NCBI RefSeq assembly: GCF_000702445.1
Contig: NZ_JNIF01000003.1
Span: 806,001 to 870,000 of the forward strand
Direction: 5' to 3'
Length of the DNA stretch: 64,000 nucleotides
DNA from: Bryobacter aggregatus MPL3
GTDB lineage: Bacteria; Acidobacteriota; Terriglobia; Bryobacterales; Bryobacteraceae
This document shows, one piece after another, positions 48,144-56,024 of this stretch (its first letter is position 1; each line of letters begins with the position of its first letter). The position numbers and the translations under genes were made by a program. The notes beneath the pieces were generated by a model, which worked only from the letters and a program-made list of their open reading frames with translations, did no database searches and was not told where the DNA came from.

Positions 48144-48172
48144 AGTCTAACATTTCAGACTTTCGTTTGCAA
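48144..48172 (-). promoter_or_regulatory. Candidate rRNA promoter, distal
   Basis: On the minus strand TTGCAA (48172-48167), 17-base spacer, TAGACT (48149-48144). Upstream on the minus strand is an A run (AAAAAAAA near 48178-48185), which could act as an UP-like element. Confidence 0.5.
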
Positions 48173-48480
48173 GAACTTTTTTTTCGCTCTTGCCAGCTCA
48201 GCTCCAGGTCGCTTTCGCTTCCACTCTTGCTTTTGCGTGCTCTTATTTACTTGTCTTAGCTGCTTTGCTTTCCGTGCCGCACTCGCGCGCACCGCATCGC
48301 ATGAATAGAACTGTAACATCCGCAAGCAGGGCTGGCAAGCGCTCTCCCCTGCATTTCTAGCTAAGATGCTGATTTCAAAGGAAGATAAACTTCATACTTT
48401 TCCGTCATGGACCGCGATGCCATCCCTTCTCTTCCCGAGAGTGCGCTAAAATCGGACAGGAGCGACCCACACACCTATAT

Positions 48481-49527
48481 ATGGCGCCTCAGATCCAGCC
48501 CCCGAGCGGCAAACGAAGACAGATCCTGCACGCCATTGTCGAGGCCTACCTCGAATCTGGGGAAGCAGTCTCGTCTTCTGCGATTGCGCAGCGCAGTTTC
48601 CCTGGCGCCTCCCCTTCTCCGGCAACCGTACGGAATGCCATGGCGGAGCTGGCCGAATTGGGCCTCCTCACACAGCCACATACTTCAGCCGGCCGCATCC
48701 CAACTGCGGCGGCCATTCAGTTCTACGTCAGTTCCCTCACGCAAGTGCGGCCGAATCCCGCAGAAGTCTCTAAGCTGCAGCAGCAGTTCCAGGCGATTCA
48801 TTCGGTTCCTGATCGGGTCGAAGAGGGCTCCCATATGCTCACCGGCCTGACACAGAACGTCGCCATCACAGCGGCGCTGCCCCCGGCAAGTCAGCTTCTC
48901 CACCAGGTGGAGTTGCTTGCACTGGCGGCGCGGCAGGTCCTCATGGTTGTGATTACCTCCGATCAGAACGTCCGCAATCAGGTCATCACGCTCGATCACG
49001 ATCTCAGCAGCGACGAGCTCGCTGAGATTCGCAACTACATCAATTACGAATTCGCGGGCCTCTCTCTCGCAGAGGCCCGCCGCGCGCTCACCGAACGGCT
49101 CCAGGACGATCGCAATCAATATCGCGCCCTGCTGCGGCGCGTCGAGCTCTTCCATGCGCGCGGTCTCTTCGATAACGGAGTCGGGCCGCGGGTTTTCCTC
49201 GATGGAGCCGCGTATCTTGTCGGGCTCGACCTGCATCTCACCAAAGAGAGGATGCGGGAGCTTTTTCAGGCGCTGGAGCAAAAGCAACAGATTCTACGGC
49301 TGCTCGATCAGTTCCTGCAGGGCTCCTCGAAGATTCCCGCGATCCAGGTGGGCTTAGGAGAGGCGCATCCGGCGCTCCGGGATTTCACTCTGATTGGGGT
49401 CCAGGTGCCGCTGGCCGGAGGCATGTCCGCTCGCGTCGCCGTCCTCGGCCCGTTAAGATTGAATTATCAACGTACGATCGCGGCAGTGATGCAGGTGGGC
49501 CAAGCGCTCGCACAATCTGCCGACTGA
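48481..49527 (+). CDS. hrcA: Heat-inducible transcription repressor HrcA
   Basis: 348 aa. The N-terminal winged helix (RRQILHAIVEAYLESGEAVS, SPATVRNAMAELAELGLL) and the HrcA signature QPHTSAGRIPTAAAIQFYV are clear. The GAF-like and dimerisation domains follow, and the C-terminus has the conserved FTLIGVQVPLAGGMSARVAV. HrcA normally represses chaperone genes through CIRCE (TTAGCACTC-N9-GAGTGCTAA). I find no CIRCE upstream, only a half-like GAGTGCGCTAA at about 48439-48449. TAAAAT at 48447-48452 is a possible -10 box. It heads an operon with grpE and dnaJ. Confidence 0.96.
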   Translation: MAPQIQPPSGKRRQILHAIVEAYLESGEAVSSSAIAQRSFPGASPSPATVRNAMAELAELGLLTQPHTSAGRIPTAAAIQFYVSSLTQVRPNPAEVSKLQQQFQAIHSVPDRVEEGSHMLTGLTQNVAITAALPPASQLLHQVELLALAARQVLMVVITSDQNVRNQVITLDHDLSSDELAEIRNYINYEFAGLSLAEARRALTERLQDDRNQYRALLRRVELFHARGLFDNGVGPRVFLDGAAYLVGLDLHLTKERMRELFQALEQKQQILRLLDQFLQGSSKIPAIQVGLGEAHPALRDFTLIGVQVPLAGGMSARVAVLGPLRLNYQRTIAAVMQVGQALAQSAD

Positions 49528-49566
49528 TCGCATGCGACAAACCGTAAGAAGAAGAAGGAAAGCACT

Positions 49567-50079
49567 ATGACGGAGTCGACTTTCGACGCTGCCAATCCAG
49601 AACCTGTAGAAACCTCGCTCACCACCACTCTCGAGCAGGAGATTGCTCGTCTGGAGACGGAGCGACAGGATCTGATCCGGCTCGCACAGAGCCGCCAGGC
49701 GGAGTTTGAGAACTACCGCCGCCGCTCGGAACGGGAACGCCAGGAAACCATCGACGTCGCCACTAGCGATGTCGTCAACAAGCTGCTCCCCATCTTTGAC
49801 GATTTCGAACGCGCCCTTTTGATCCAGACCGCCGATGCGAGCTATGCAAAAGGCATCGAACTGATCCATGGGCGTCTCAAGGAGACACTCACGAAGCTGG
49901 GCCTGGAGCCAATCGATGCGATTGGCACCATTTTCGACCCAAATCTCCACCACGGCATTGACCTTGTTGAAACAGACGAGGCCGAAGACCAGACCATTCT
50001 CGCCGAGCTCCAAAGGGGCTATCACTTCCGAGGCCGCCTCTTACGCCCTGCTATGGTGCGTGTTGCGGTGAAGAAGTAG
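49567..50079 (+). CDS. grpE: Nucleotide exchange factor GrpE
   Basis: 170 aa. A short acidic tail, a long N-terminal helix (LEQEIARLETERQDLIRLAQ and following), and the four-helix/beta-wing part with the family signature GIELIHGRLKETLTKLGLEP, then IGTIFDPNLHHGIDLV and LQRGYHFRGRLLRPAMVRVA. It releases ADP from DnaK. A good ribosome binding site (AAGGAAAG) precedes the ATG. It lies 39 bases after hrcA and 22 before dnaJ. Confidence 0.95.
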   Translation: MTESTFDAANPEPVETSLTTTLEQEIARLETERQDLIRLAQSRQAEFENYRRRSERERQETIDVATSDVVNKLLPIFDDFERALLIQTADASYAKGIELIHGRLKETLTKLGLEPIDAIGTIFDPNLHHGIDLVETDEAEDQTILAELQRGYHFRGRLLRPAMVRVAVKK

Positions 50080-50101
50080 AAAGCAGAAGTAAACAGAACG
50101 A

Positions 50102-51238
50102 GTGCCAGTGACGAAACGTGACTATTACGAAATCCTAGGGGTGGAGCGTACCGCGGACGACGGCGTACTGAAGTCTTCCTACCGCAAGCTTGCCATGAAG
50201 TATCACCCCGACCGCAATCCTGGGGACCAAGAAGCGGAGGAGCGATTCAAGGAAGCCGCCGAGGCCTATGGCGTATTAACCGATGCCCAGAAGCGAGCAG
50301 CATACGATCGTTACGGGCACCAGGGCGTGTCGGGGATGGGCGGTGGAACCAGTTCCGGCTTTGACCCCAACCAGTTCACCGACCTCAACGATATCTTCGG
50401 TGACTTCTTCGGAGATTTCTTTGGCGGCGCCAAGCGCGGCGGAGGCGGCTCCAGCCGCGCCCGCCGTGGCGAAGACCTCCGCTACGATCTGGAGATCGAA
50501 TTTGAAGATGCCGTTCGCGGCACCTCGGTCGATATTCAGATTCCCAAGCTCGATCTTTGTACCCGTTGCGAAGGCAGCGGCGCAGAGAAGGAAGATGGAC
50601 TCACCACTTGCCCCAGTTGCCGTGGGCGTGGCGAGCAGCTCTTCCAACAGGGCTTCATGACCATCCGCCGCACTTGCGGCACCTGCAATGGCCGTGGACA
50701 GATCATTCGCCGGCCCTGCAAGGAATGCAAGGGCGAAGGCCGCATCCGCAGCGAGAAGAAGCTAAAGGTCAACATCCCGGCCGGTGTCGATACCGGAACG
50801 CAGCTCCGGCTGAATTCGGAAGGCCAGGCCAGCCCCAACGGCGGCCCCAATGGCGATCTCTACGTCGTGCTCAGCGTCAAGGAGCACTCGGTGTTTGAGC
50901 GCCAGGATTACGATCTGCACTGCACCGTGCCCGTCAATATCGCACAGGCAACGCTCGGCACCGAGGTGGAGATTCCCACCTTTGAGGGCATTGAGTCGGT
51001 GAAGGTGCCCGAAGGCACGCAGCCCGGCACCCAGCTCCGGCTGAAGAATCGCGGTGTGCCGCGGGTCAACGCCTCGGGCCGCGGCGATTTGTTCATCCAT
51101 GTGGAAGTTCACATTCCAACGAAGCTGAGTCGCGAACAGCGCAAGGTCTTTGAACAGTTGCGCGAAACGCTTCCCGCCCCTGGCGAAGAGGACGACAAGG
51201 GCGGATTCTTCGGCAAAGTCAAAGAACTCTTCCAGTAA
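50102..51238 (+). CDS. dnaJ: Chaperone DnaJ
   Basis: 378 aa from a GTG (a second GTG two codons on is possible). J domain 1-70 with the HPD tripeptide (KYHPDRNPGDQEA), a Gly/Phe-rich linker, four zinc repeats (CTRCEGSG, CPSCRGRG, CGTCNGRG, CKECKGEG), and two C-terminal substrate-binding domains. All eight zinc cysteines are present, so this is a type I DnaJ. It stimulates DnaK ATPase. dnaK itself is not in this operon. The stop is 3 bases from that of the convergent M81 gene. Confidence 0.97.
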   Translation: MPVTKRDYYEILGVERTADDGVLKSSYRKLAMKYHPDRNPGDQEAEERFKEAAEAYGVLTDAQKRAAYDRYGHQGVSGMGGGTSSGFDPNQFTDLNDIFGDFFGDFFGGAKRGGGGSSRARRGEDLRYDLEIEFEDAVRGTSVDIQIPKLDLCTRCEGSGAEKEDGLTTCPSCRGRGEQLFQQGFMTIRRTCGTCNGRGQIIRRPCKECKGEGRIRSEKKLKVNIPAGVDTGTQLRLNSEGQASPNGGPNGDLYVVLSVKEHSVFERQDYDLHCTVPVNIAQATLGTEVEIPTFEGIESVKVPEGTQPGTQLRLKNRGVPRVNASGRGDLFIHVEVHIPTKLSREQRKVFEQLRETLPAPGEEDDKGGFFGKVKELFQ

Positions 51239-51241
51239 GAG

Positions 51242-52699
51242 TTAGAGTCCCCAGAGCGCCGGTGCGCGATGAAAGGTGAACCTTGATGGGTTTGCCGTCG
51301 TTGCGCCCGGCGTATCCACCATCACAATCTGCTTCGCAATCCCCCGATAGGCCGCTACCGGCGCCACCGTTCCCTTCACTGTCAGAATCCGCATCCGTTC
51401 CGGATAAATCCCACAACTCACCAATTGATGAATCGAGTTCGGGCTCGAGCGTTCTGCCGTCAGCAAAAGCAGATTCGGCAGTTCAGGCGTGGATCCCTCC
51501 AGCGCCACAACCGCCGCATGGCCGAGGCTCCAGAACCTGGTTCCGCCATGACGCACTTCAGGCTCGACATAGCGGCCGGCGTGCAACGACACCACATGTC
51601 CCTTCACCCCGATCGGAACCCCATGCATCGTGTCTGTCTTCCCGCCCACAAACATCGCAAAAGCACCATCAATCCCGACGCGTTTCGCCTCCGCCACCGC
51701 TTCCGGATCATAGAGCGTCACCACAAAACCACTTGCCTCCTGGGCCAGCAATTGCTCGAACAGGAAGGTAGCATCTCCTGCCGCGCCGCCGCCGATGTTG
51801 TCGCCCACATCAAACAGGGCCACCGGAAACTCCGTCGCCGACAGAGCATCGCGTACAGCTTTTGCGGCATCCGGCAAATCAAAATGCAAACTCTCGTGAG
51901 CCGCCCACATCTGCTCGCTCAGCCGTTGCGCTTCCCGCGCCGCCCGCTCGCCGTCGCCATCCGCAATCACCACCACCGAAGGCCCCAGGAACGGCACATC
52001 GTTATACTGGTAGCCGCCGACAACGCTCACCGCCAGAATCCCCGGCTCGCGCTCTAAGGCGATACTCGCCTCCGTGATCGCCTGCAGTGGCGGGCGATAG
52101 GTGTTCTGGTGCACGATATTCCAAAGCATCGGCGGCTTCACCATCCGCTGTACCGGACGCACTGCGCCGCTCAGCATGTCCGCAAGGATTCGAGCGGCCC
52201 GCTCGCCCCGTTCCTTCGTATCGAGATGCGGATTCTGCTGGTACACCACAAGCGCATCGCAGAGTTCAAGGAGCCCTGGAGGCAGATTGGCGTGGAAATC
52301 ATGCGTCACCACCAAGGGAACAGCAGGGCCGATTTCATGGCGCACCCGCCGCACGATCTCTTCATCCGCATGAGGAAAGCCTTCCGCAAACATTGCGCCA
52401 TGCAAGGCCAGATACACGGCATCAAAGCTCGCTCCGTGCAGCGCCTGGACAATCTCCCCAGCAAGTTGCTCAAAGCTGGCCCGCTCGACAGGCCCACTCG
52501 GCGTCGCCCCGCCATGCAGCAATGGCAGGATTTCCATCCCGCGCCCCAGAGACTCTTCAATGAATCCTGCCACCTCAGTCGAAGAGTTCTTCCAACGCTC
52601 CACCTCCCGCGGTAGAAAGTGAAAGTCCTCATAGCGAGTCTTCCGGGAATGGAAGGAGTTCGACTCATGCATCAGACAGGCAACCGCGACGCGTGGCAT
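51242..52699 (-). CDS. M81 family metallopeptidase (MlrC-like)
   Basis: 485 aa, no signal peptide. N-terminal signature VAVACLMHESNSFHSRKTRY (metal ligand His), then LVVTHDFHANLPP with D and H ligands, DTKERGERAARILADML, and the C-terminal MlrC domain (ALFDVGDNIGGGAAGDATFL). The family is named after MlrC of microcystin degradation, but most members are of unknown substrate, and many sit in catabolic gene clusters. Here it is divergent from an MFS carrier, with an inverted repeat between, and two genes away from an IclR regulator. Confidence 0.92.
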   Translation of the reverse strand: MPRVAVACLMHESNSFHSRKTRYEDFHFLPREVERWKNSSTEVAGFIEESLGRGMEILPLLHGGATPSGPVERASFEQLAGEIVQALHGASFDAVYLALHGAMFAEGFPHADEEIVRRVRHEIGPAVPLVVTHDFHANLPPGLLELCDALVVYQQNPHLDTKERGERAARILADMLSGAVRPVQRMVKPPMLWNIVHQNTYRPPLQAITEASIALEREPGILAVSVVGGYQYNDVPFLGPSVVVIADGDGERAAREAQRLSEQMWAAHESLHFDLPDAAKAVRDALSATEFPVALFDVGDNIGGGAAGDATFLFEQLLAQEASGFVVTLYDPEAVAEAKRVGIDGAFAMFVGGKTDTMHGVPIGVKGHVVSLHAGRYVEPEVRHGGTRFWSLGHAAVVALEGSTPELPNLLLLTAERSSPNSIHQLVSCGIYPERMRILTVKGTVAPVAAYRGIAKQIVMVDTPGATTANPSRFTFHRAPALWGL

Positions 52700-52714
52700 A
52701 GGCTTTTCGACAGA

Positions 52715-52752
52715 CTATCAAATTTCTCTACTGAAATTAATGTTTTTGATAG
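52715..52752. promoter_or_regulatory. Nested inverted repeats between the M81 and MFS genes
   Basis: CTATCAAA (52715-52722) with TTTGATAG (52745-52752), both arms exact, and inside them AATTTC (52721-52726) with GAAATT (52733-52738). They sit in the middle of an 82-base divergent intergenic region, a likely operator for a local regulator such as the IclR-type protein at 55208-55975. The assignment is inference. Confidence 0.5.
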
Positions 52753-52781
52753 GAAACTCCTTTAGGCTGGAGAGAACCCTC

Positions 52782-54017
52782 ATGCCCTACCGGCATCGTG
52801 TCCTCGCACTTCTCTTCGCGCTCGTGGTGGTCATGTATCTGGACCGCCTCGCCATTGGCGTCGCCGGACCGCGCATGCAGGACGAGTTGCAGATCAGTCC
52901 CAGTCAGTGGGGGTGGGTGATGGGCTTCTTCACCCTGGGGTATGCGGGATTCGAACTCCCGGCCGGGATTCTGGCCGATCGCAAGGGCCCGCGTGCCGTA
53001 CTCTCGCGCATCGTTCTATGGTGGAGCGCCTTCACGGCTCTTACAGGTACAGTCACCAGCCTAGGGCCGCTGTTGGCCGTGCGCTTCCTCTTCGGAGCCG
53101 GTGAAGCAGGTGCCTTCCCCAGTTGCGCCAGTACCATCGCCCGCTGGATTCCGCCACAAGAACGCGCCCGCGCTACGAGTGTCTTCTGGATTGGCGCGAC
53201 GGCAGGCGGCATCCTGACACCGCTTCTGGTCGTCCCCCTCCAGCAAGCTTATGGCTGGCGTGTCTCGTTCTATCTCTTCGCCATTCTGGGGATCGTCTGG
53301 GCGGCCGTCTGGCTCTGCTGGTTTCGCGATCTCCCCCGCCAGATGCCCGGCATCAGTTCCGGCGAACTTGCGCTCATCGGAGACCCCTCGCAGCAGACGC
53401 ACAGCGCGCCCTGGGCCTTCATCCTGCGGCAACCCAACTTCCGCCGCATCCTGCTGATGTATCACTTCTACTGCTGGGGCGCCTATTTTTATCTCTCCTG
53501 GCTCCCCACCTATCTGCAACGGGGGCGTGGCTTTACCGAGGACGAAATGAAGATCGGAGCAAGCGTCACCGCCATTGCTGGTTTCTTGGGAGTGTTCACC
53601 GGAGGCTTCCTGAGCGATGGCTTGCGTCGCCGTTATTCGCTCTGGGCCGCACGTTCTCTGGTCGGCTCCGCCAGCCTTGCCATCTCAGGAGCGATGATGC
53701 TCATTGCCACACAGAGCACCGGAAAGATCGCCGCCATCCTCTTCCTCTCGCTTGGCCTCTTTGCGATGAACATCATGCTGCCCGTCACCTGGGCGCTGCT
53801 CGTGGATCTTGCCGGCCCTTTCTCCGGAAGCGTCTCAGGCGCGATGAATACCTTTGGCCAGATCGGCAGCTTTCTGATGGCAACCAGCTTCGGCTACATT
53901 GTCAGCGCCGTAGGCAACTACAACCTGGCGCTAATGCCGATGGCCGCCATGCTGTTCTGCGGCGCCTTCTTCTTCTGGCGGATCGAACCCGATCAGTCTC
54001 TTATGCCCTCTCAATAA
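52782..54017 (+). CDS. MFS transporter, anion:cation symporter (ACS) family
   Basis: 411 aa from the ATG at 52782, chosen because GGAGAG stands 8 bases upstream and because the earlier ATG (52740) lies inside the inverted repeat. 12 hydrophobic helices. The opening MYLDRLAIGVAGPRMQDEL and GYAGFELPAGILADRKGPRA are typical of ACS carriers for sugar acids and other organic anions, with RFLFGAGEAGAFPSCASTIA in TM4. Probably takes up the substrate of the neighbouring catabolic genes. Its 3' end overlaps the convergent gene by 17 bases. Confidence 0.92.
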   Translation: MPYRHRVLALLFALVVVMYLDRLAIGVAGPRMQDELQISPSQWGWVMGFFTLGYAGFELPAGILADRKGPRAVLSRIVLWWSAFTALTGTVTSLGPLLAVRFLFGAGEAGAFPSCASTIARWIPPQERARATSVFWIGATAGGILTPLLVVPLQQAYGWRVSFYLFAILGIVWAAVWLCWFRDLPRQMPGISSGELALIGDPSQQTHSAPWAFILRQPNFRRILLMYHFYCWGAYFYLSWLPTYLQRGRGFTEDEMKIGASVTAIAGFLGVFTGGFLSDGLRRRYSLWAARSLVGSASLAISGAMMLIATQSTGKIAAILFLSLGLFAMNIMLPVTWALLVDLAGPFSGSVSGAMNTFGQIGSFLMATSFGYIVSAVGNYNLALMPMAAMLFCGAFFFWRIEPDQSLMPSQ

Positions 54018-55197
54018 AAACCTTCTCGGGAGCCCGGTAGCGAATGTCCAGGTCAGGCGTCATCACGGGTCCTTTGCTTCGCTTCGAAGCAAACGCGTAT
54101 GCCAGAATGCCCGTGGTCACTAGTGTGCGTTCCGGTGGATAGGGTTCCTTGCCACTGATGAACATCTCTTCCATGCAATGCACCAGCGCATCGAAGTGCG
54201 GCAAAGTCCGCGCCACGGTTGGACTCATCATGGTGCGCAGCAACTGCGGCTGCCCCTCCACTCGAATCGCAACGCTGCGATCGTTCCCGGAAGGTTCATG
54301 CAGCAAGGCAACCGCACGAAAACCATCGCGATAGGCGATCCGGAACAGCACCGGCTGCTTTGCCGTCTCCCGCATCCCACCCTTTGCGGCCAGAAGCTGG
54401 GTCTTGTAGGCATCCTCGAGCAGAGGCTTCGCCCAAGCGCCCGCGCCCGCATCGAGCCACTGCCAGATCGCATCGCCGTCGATCCATTCGACGCTGGCAA
54501 CGCCGGTCTCGCCACCTTTGCGGCGTTCCGCAAAACACTGCAGCACTTCCAGCAAATGAAAGCCATAAGCATCGGTAGGTCCCCCGCCAATGACAGCCGC
54601 CTCCCGCATCGGAGTCTCGAGTTGCGGCTGCAGGTAAGGCTCCCGTAAGCTCAGCGTCACACTCGAGCCTGCCATCAGCGGAAAGCCGAGCTTGCGACTC
54701 CGCGCGAACATCTCTTTTGCCTTCGCAAAGTCATAGGAGAAGTGCTTGTCAAAGAAAGTTGGCACTGCTCTGCCCGTCTTCTCGTAGACATCGAGAATTT
54801 GGCTGAACAATTCGTAGCGCGGATACAGATGCTGCCCCTCTGCGTTGAATGGATAGTTGCCATGCTCGCCGACAAAGACCACCGCATCCACCGCAACCCT
54901 CGATCCACCCAGCCCGAGCGCGGCGGGAATCGTCGGATAGATTTGGAAGCCTGCCCGCGAAGCCATCTCCCGGCTCATATCAGTCGCGGGAACCTGAGCC
55001 GTATACAGCGACACAAGCTGCGTCCGTGGCGCAGTCCAGATGTTATTCGCGGTATAGCCGGAGATCAGCCGGCCGCAGATCACATCGGCATGGGAGTAAA
55101 AGCGATACTCCGTCACAATCGCAGCCACCCCCTTCTTTCGATTGGCCCCCAGCGCCATCCCTGCCAAGGGCAACTGCAATAGCTTCCGTCGCTTCAT
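54001..55197 (-). CDS. Exported protein of unknown function
   Basis: 398 aa from the ATG giving MKRRKLLQLPLAGMALGA, a Tat-like or Sec signal; the frame is open to 55224. The mature protein contains a strongly patterned stretch AVVFVGEHGNYPFNAEGQHL then YPRYELFSQILDVYEKTGRA, reminiscent of an oxidoreductase-like or hydrolase-like fold seen in acidobacterial and planctomycete proteins. I cannot name its function. The gene lies 11 bases from the end of the IclR regulator frame (annotated ends overlap in the extended form), so both are probably co-transcribed. It may handle a substrate outside the cytosol for the neighbouring carrier. Confidence 0.7.
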   Translation of the reverse strand: MKRRKLLQLPLAGMALGANRKKGVAAIVTEYRFYSHADVICGRLISGYTANNIWTAPRTQLVSLYTAQVPATDMSREMASRAGFQIYPTIPAALGLGGSRVAVDAVVFVGEHGNYPFNAEGQHLYPRYELFSQILDVYEKTGRAVPTFFDKHFSYDFAKAKEMFARSRKLGFPLMAGSSVTLSLREPYLQPQLETPMREAAVIGGGPTDAYGFHLLEVLQCFAERRKGGETGVASVEWIDGDAIWQWLDAGAGAWAKPLLEDAYKTQLLAAKGGMRETAKQPVLFRIAYRDGFRAVALLHEPSGNDRSVAIRVEGQPQLLRTMMSPTVARTLPHFDALVHCMEEMFISGKEPYPPERTLVTTGILAYAFASKRSKGPVMTPDLDIRYRAPEKVFIERA

Positions 55198-55207
55198 CTT
55201 TTCTCTC

Positions 55208-55975
55208 CTACAATGCGCCCTCAATGTCGTGGGTCGCCTTCTTCAATGCCTTCAAAATCCTCTTGTCCGATGCGGGCTGAAAGCGATGGCTCAATCCGGA
55301 GATGCTCAACGCCGCCACCACCACGCCTTCACGATTGAAGATCGGGGCTCCGGCGCAGGTCGCCTGCAAAGCGTTCTCTTCGATCTCAATGGAGTACCCT
55401 TGCCGGCCAACAAGAGCAATCTCCGCACGGAGCTTTCCCTCATCGGTAATTGTTCTTGCTGTGAGAGCCACCAGCGGCCTTCCCCGCAGAGCAGCATCAA
55501 TCGTTGCAGCGGAGGAATGCGCCAGGATCGCGCGTCCTAAGGACGAGGAATGGACCGGCACCGTAGCGCCGGGCCTTTCGCTAAAGCGCAATGCAGATTC
55601 ACTTGGCACCACTTCGAGATAAACAATTTTGTCCTGCTCGAGCACACCGAGATTGACGGTTTCCCCCAGCAGGTCGCGCAACCGGATCATCGCGGGCAGC
55701 GCCGCTCGCCGCAAGATCTCCGTTGCCGCATGAGCGCTCCAAAGCCCAGGCACGCGCCCCACCAGCCGGTACGCCTTGTCCGCATCGCGATCCACAATCT
55801 GCAGATGCTGCAAGGTCATCAGCACTCGAAATACAGTCGACTTGGGAACTCCCGTCCGGATCGCGGCTTCATTCAGATTCAATCCGGGCTGGCGGGAAAG
55901 TTCGTCAATGATGCGGAACGCACTTTGGAGCACGGGAATGAGATAGCGCAATTCTGATTTCGAGTTTTGGGCCAA
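55208..55975 (-). CDS. IclR-family transcriptional regulator
   Basis: 255 aa. N-terminal winged helix (AFRIIDELSRQPGLNLNEAA, GVPKSTVFRVLMTLQHLQIV) and a C-terminal effector-binding GAF-like domain (LGETVNLGVLEQDKIVYLEV, LGRAILAHSSAATIDAAL, YSIEIEENALQATCAGAPIF). IclR proteins usually control catabolic operons in response to a pathway metabolite. It is divergent from the class III aminotransferase gene with a 49-base gap that contains TTCCAATAGAAA, a weak dyad, and lies near the M81/MFS pair. Confidence 0.93.
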   Translation of the reverse strand: MAQNSKSELRYLIPVLQSAFRIIDELSRQPGLNLNEAAIRTGVPKSTVFRVLMTLQHLQIVDRDADKAYRLVGRVPGLWSAHAATEILRRAALPAMIRLRDLLGETVNLGVLEQDKIVYLEVVPSESALRFSERPGATVPVHSSSLGRAILAHSSAATIDAALRGRPLVALTARTITDEGKLRAEIALVGRQGYSIEIEENALQATCAGAPIFNREGVVVAALSISGLSHRFQPASDKRILKALKKATHDIEGAL

Positions 55976-56024
55976 GAGAAAAACCTAGTCTTTCGATCAT
56001 ACTAATCTGTTCCAATAGAAAATC

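Larger units (their letters stand above)
47646..48480 (-). other. rRNA operon leader and upstream region without genes
   Basis: About 835 bases between 16S and hrcA. I see no convincing coding frame. The minus strand is strikingly purine-rich, with repeated GCGAAAGC/GCGAAGC-type words between about 48105 and 48240. It holds three candidate promoters for the rRNA operon (listed separately) and, at the far end, the unmarked hrcA promoter. Confidence 0.7.

Noticed and set aside
48400-48480. CIRCE operator upstream of hrcA
   Set aside because: Only a half-like GAGTGCGCTAA is present; the complementary TTAGCACTC arm at the right distance is absent.
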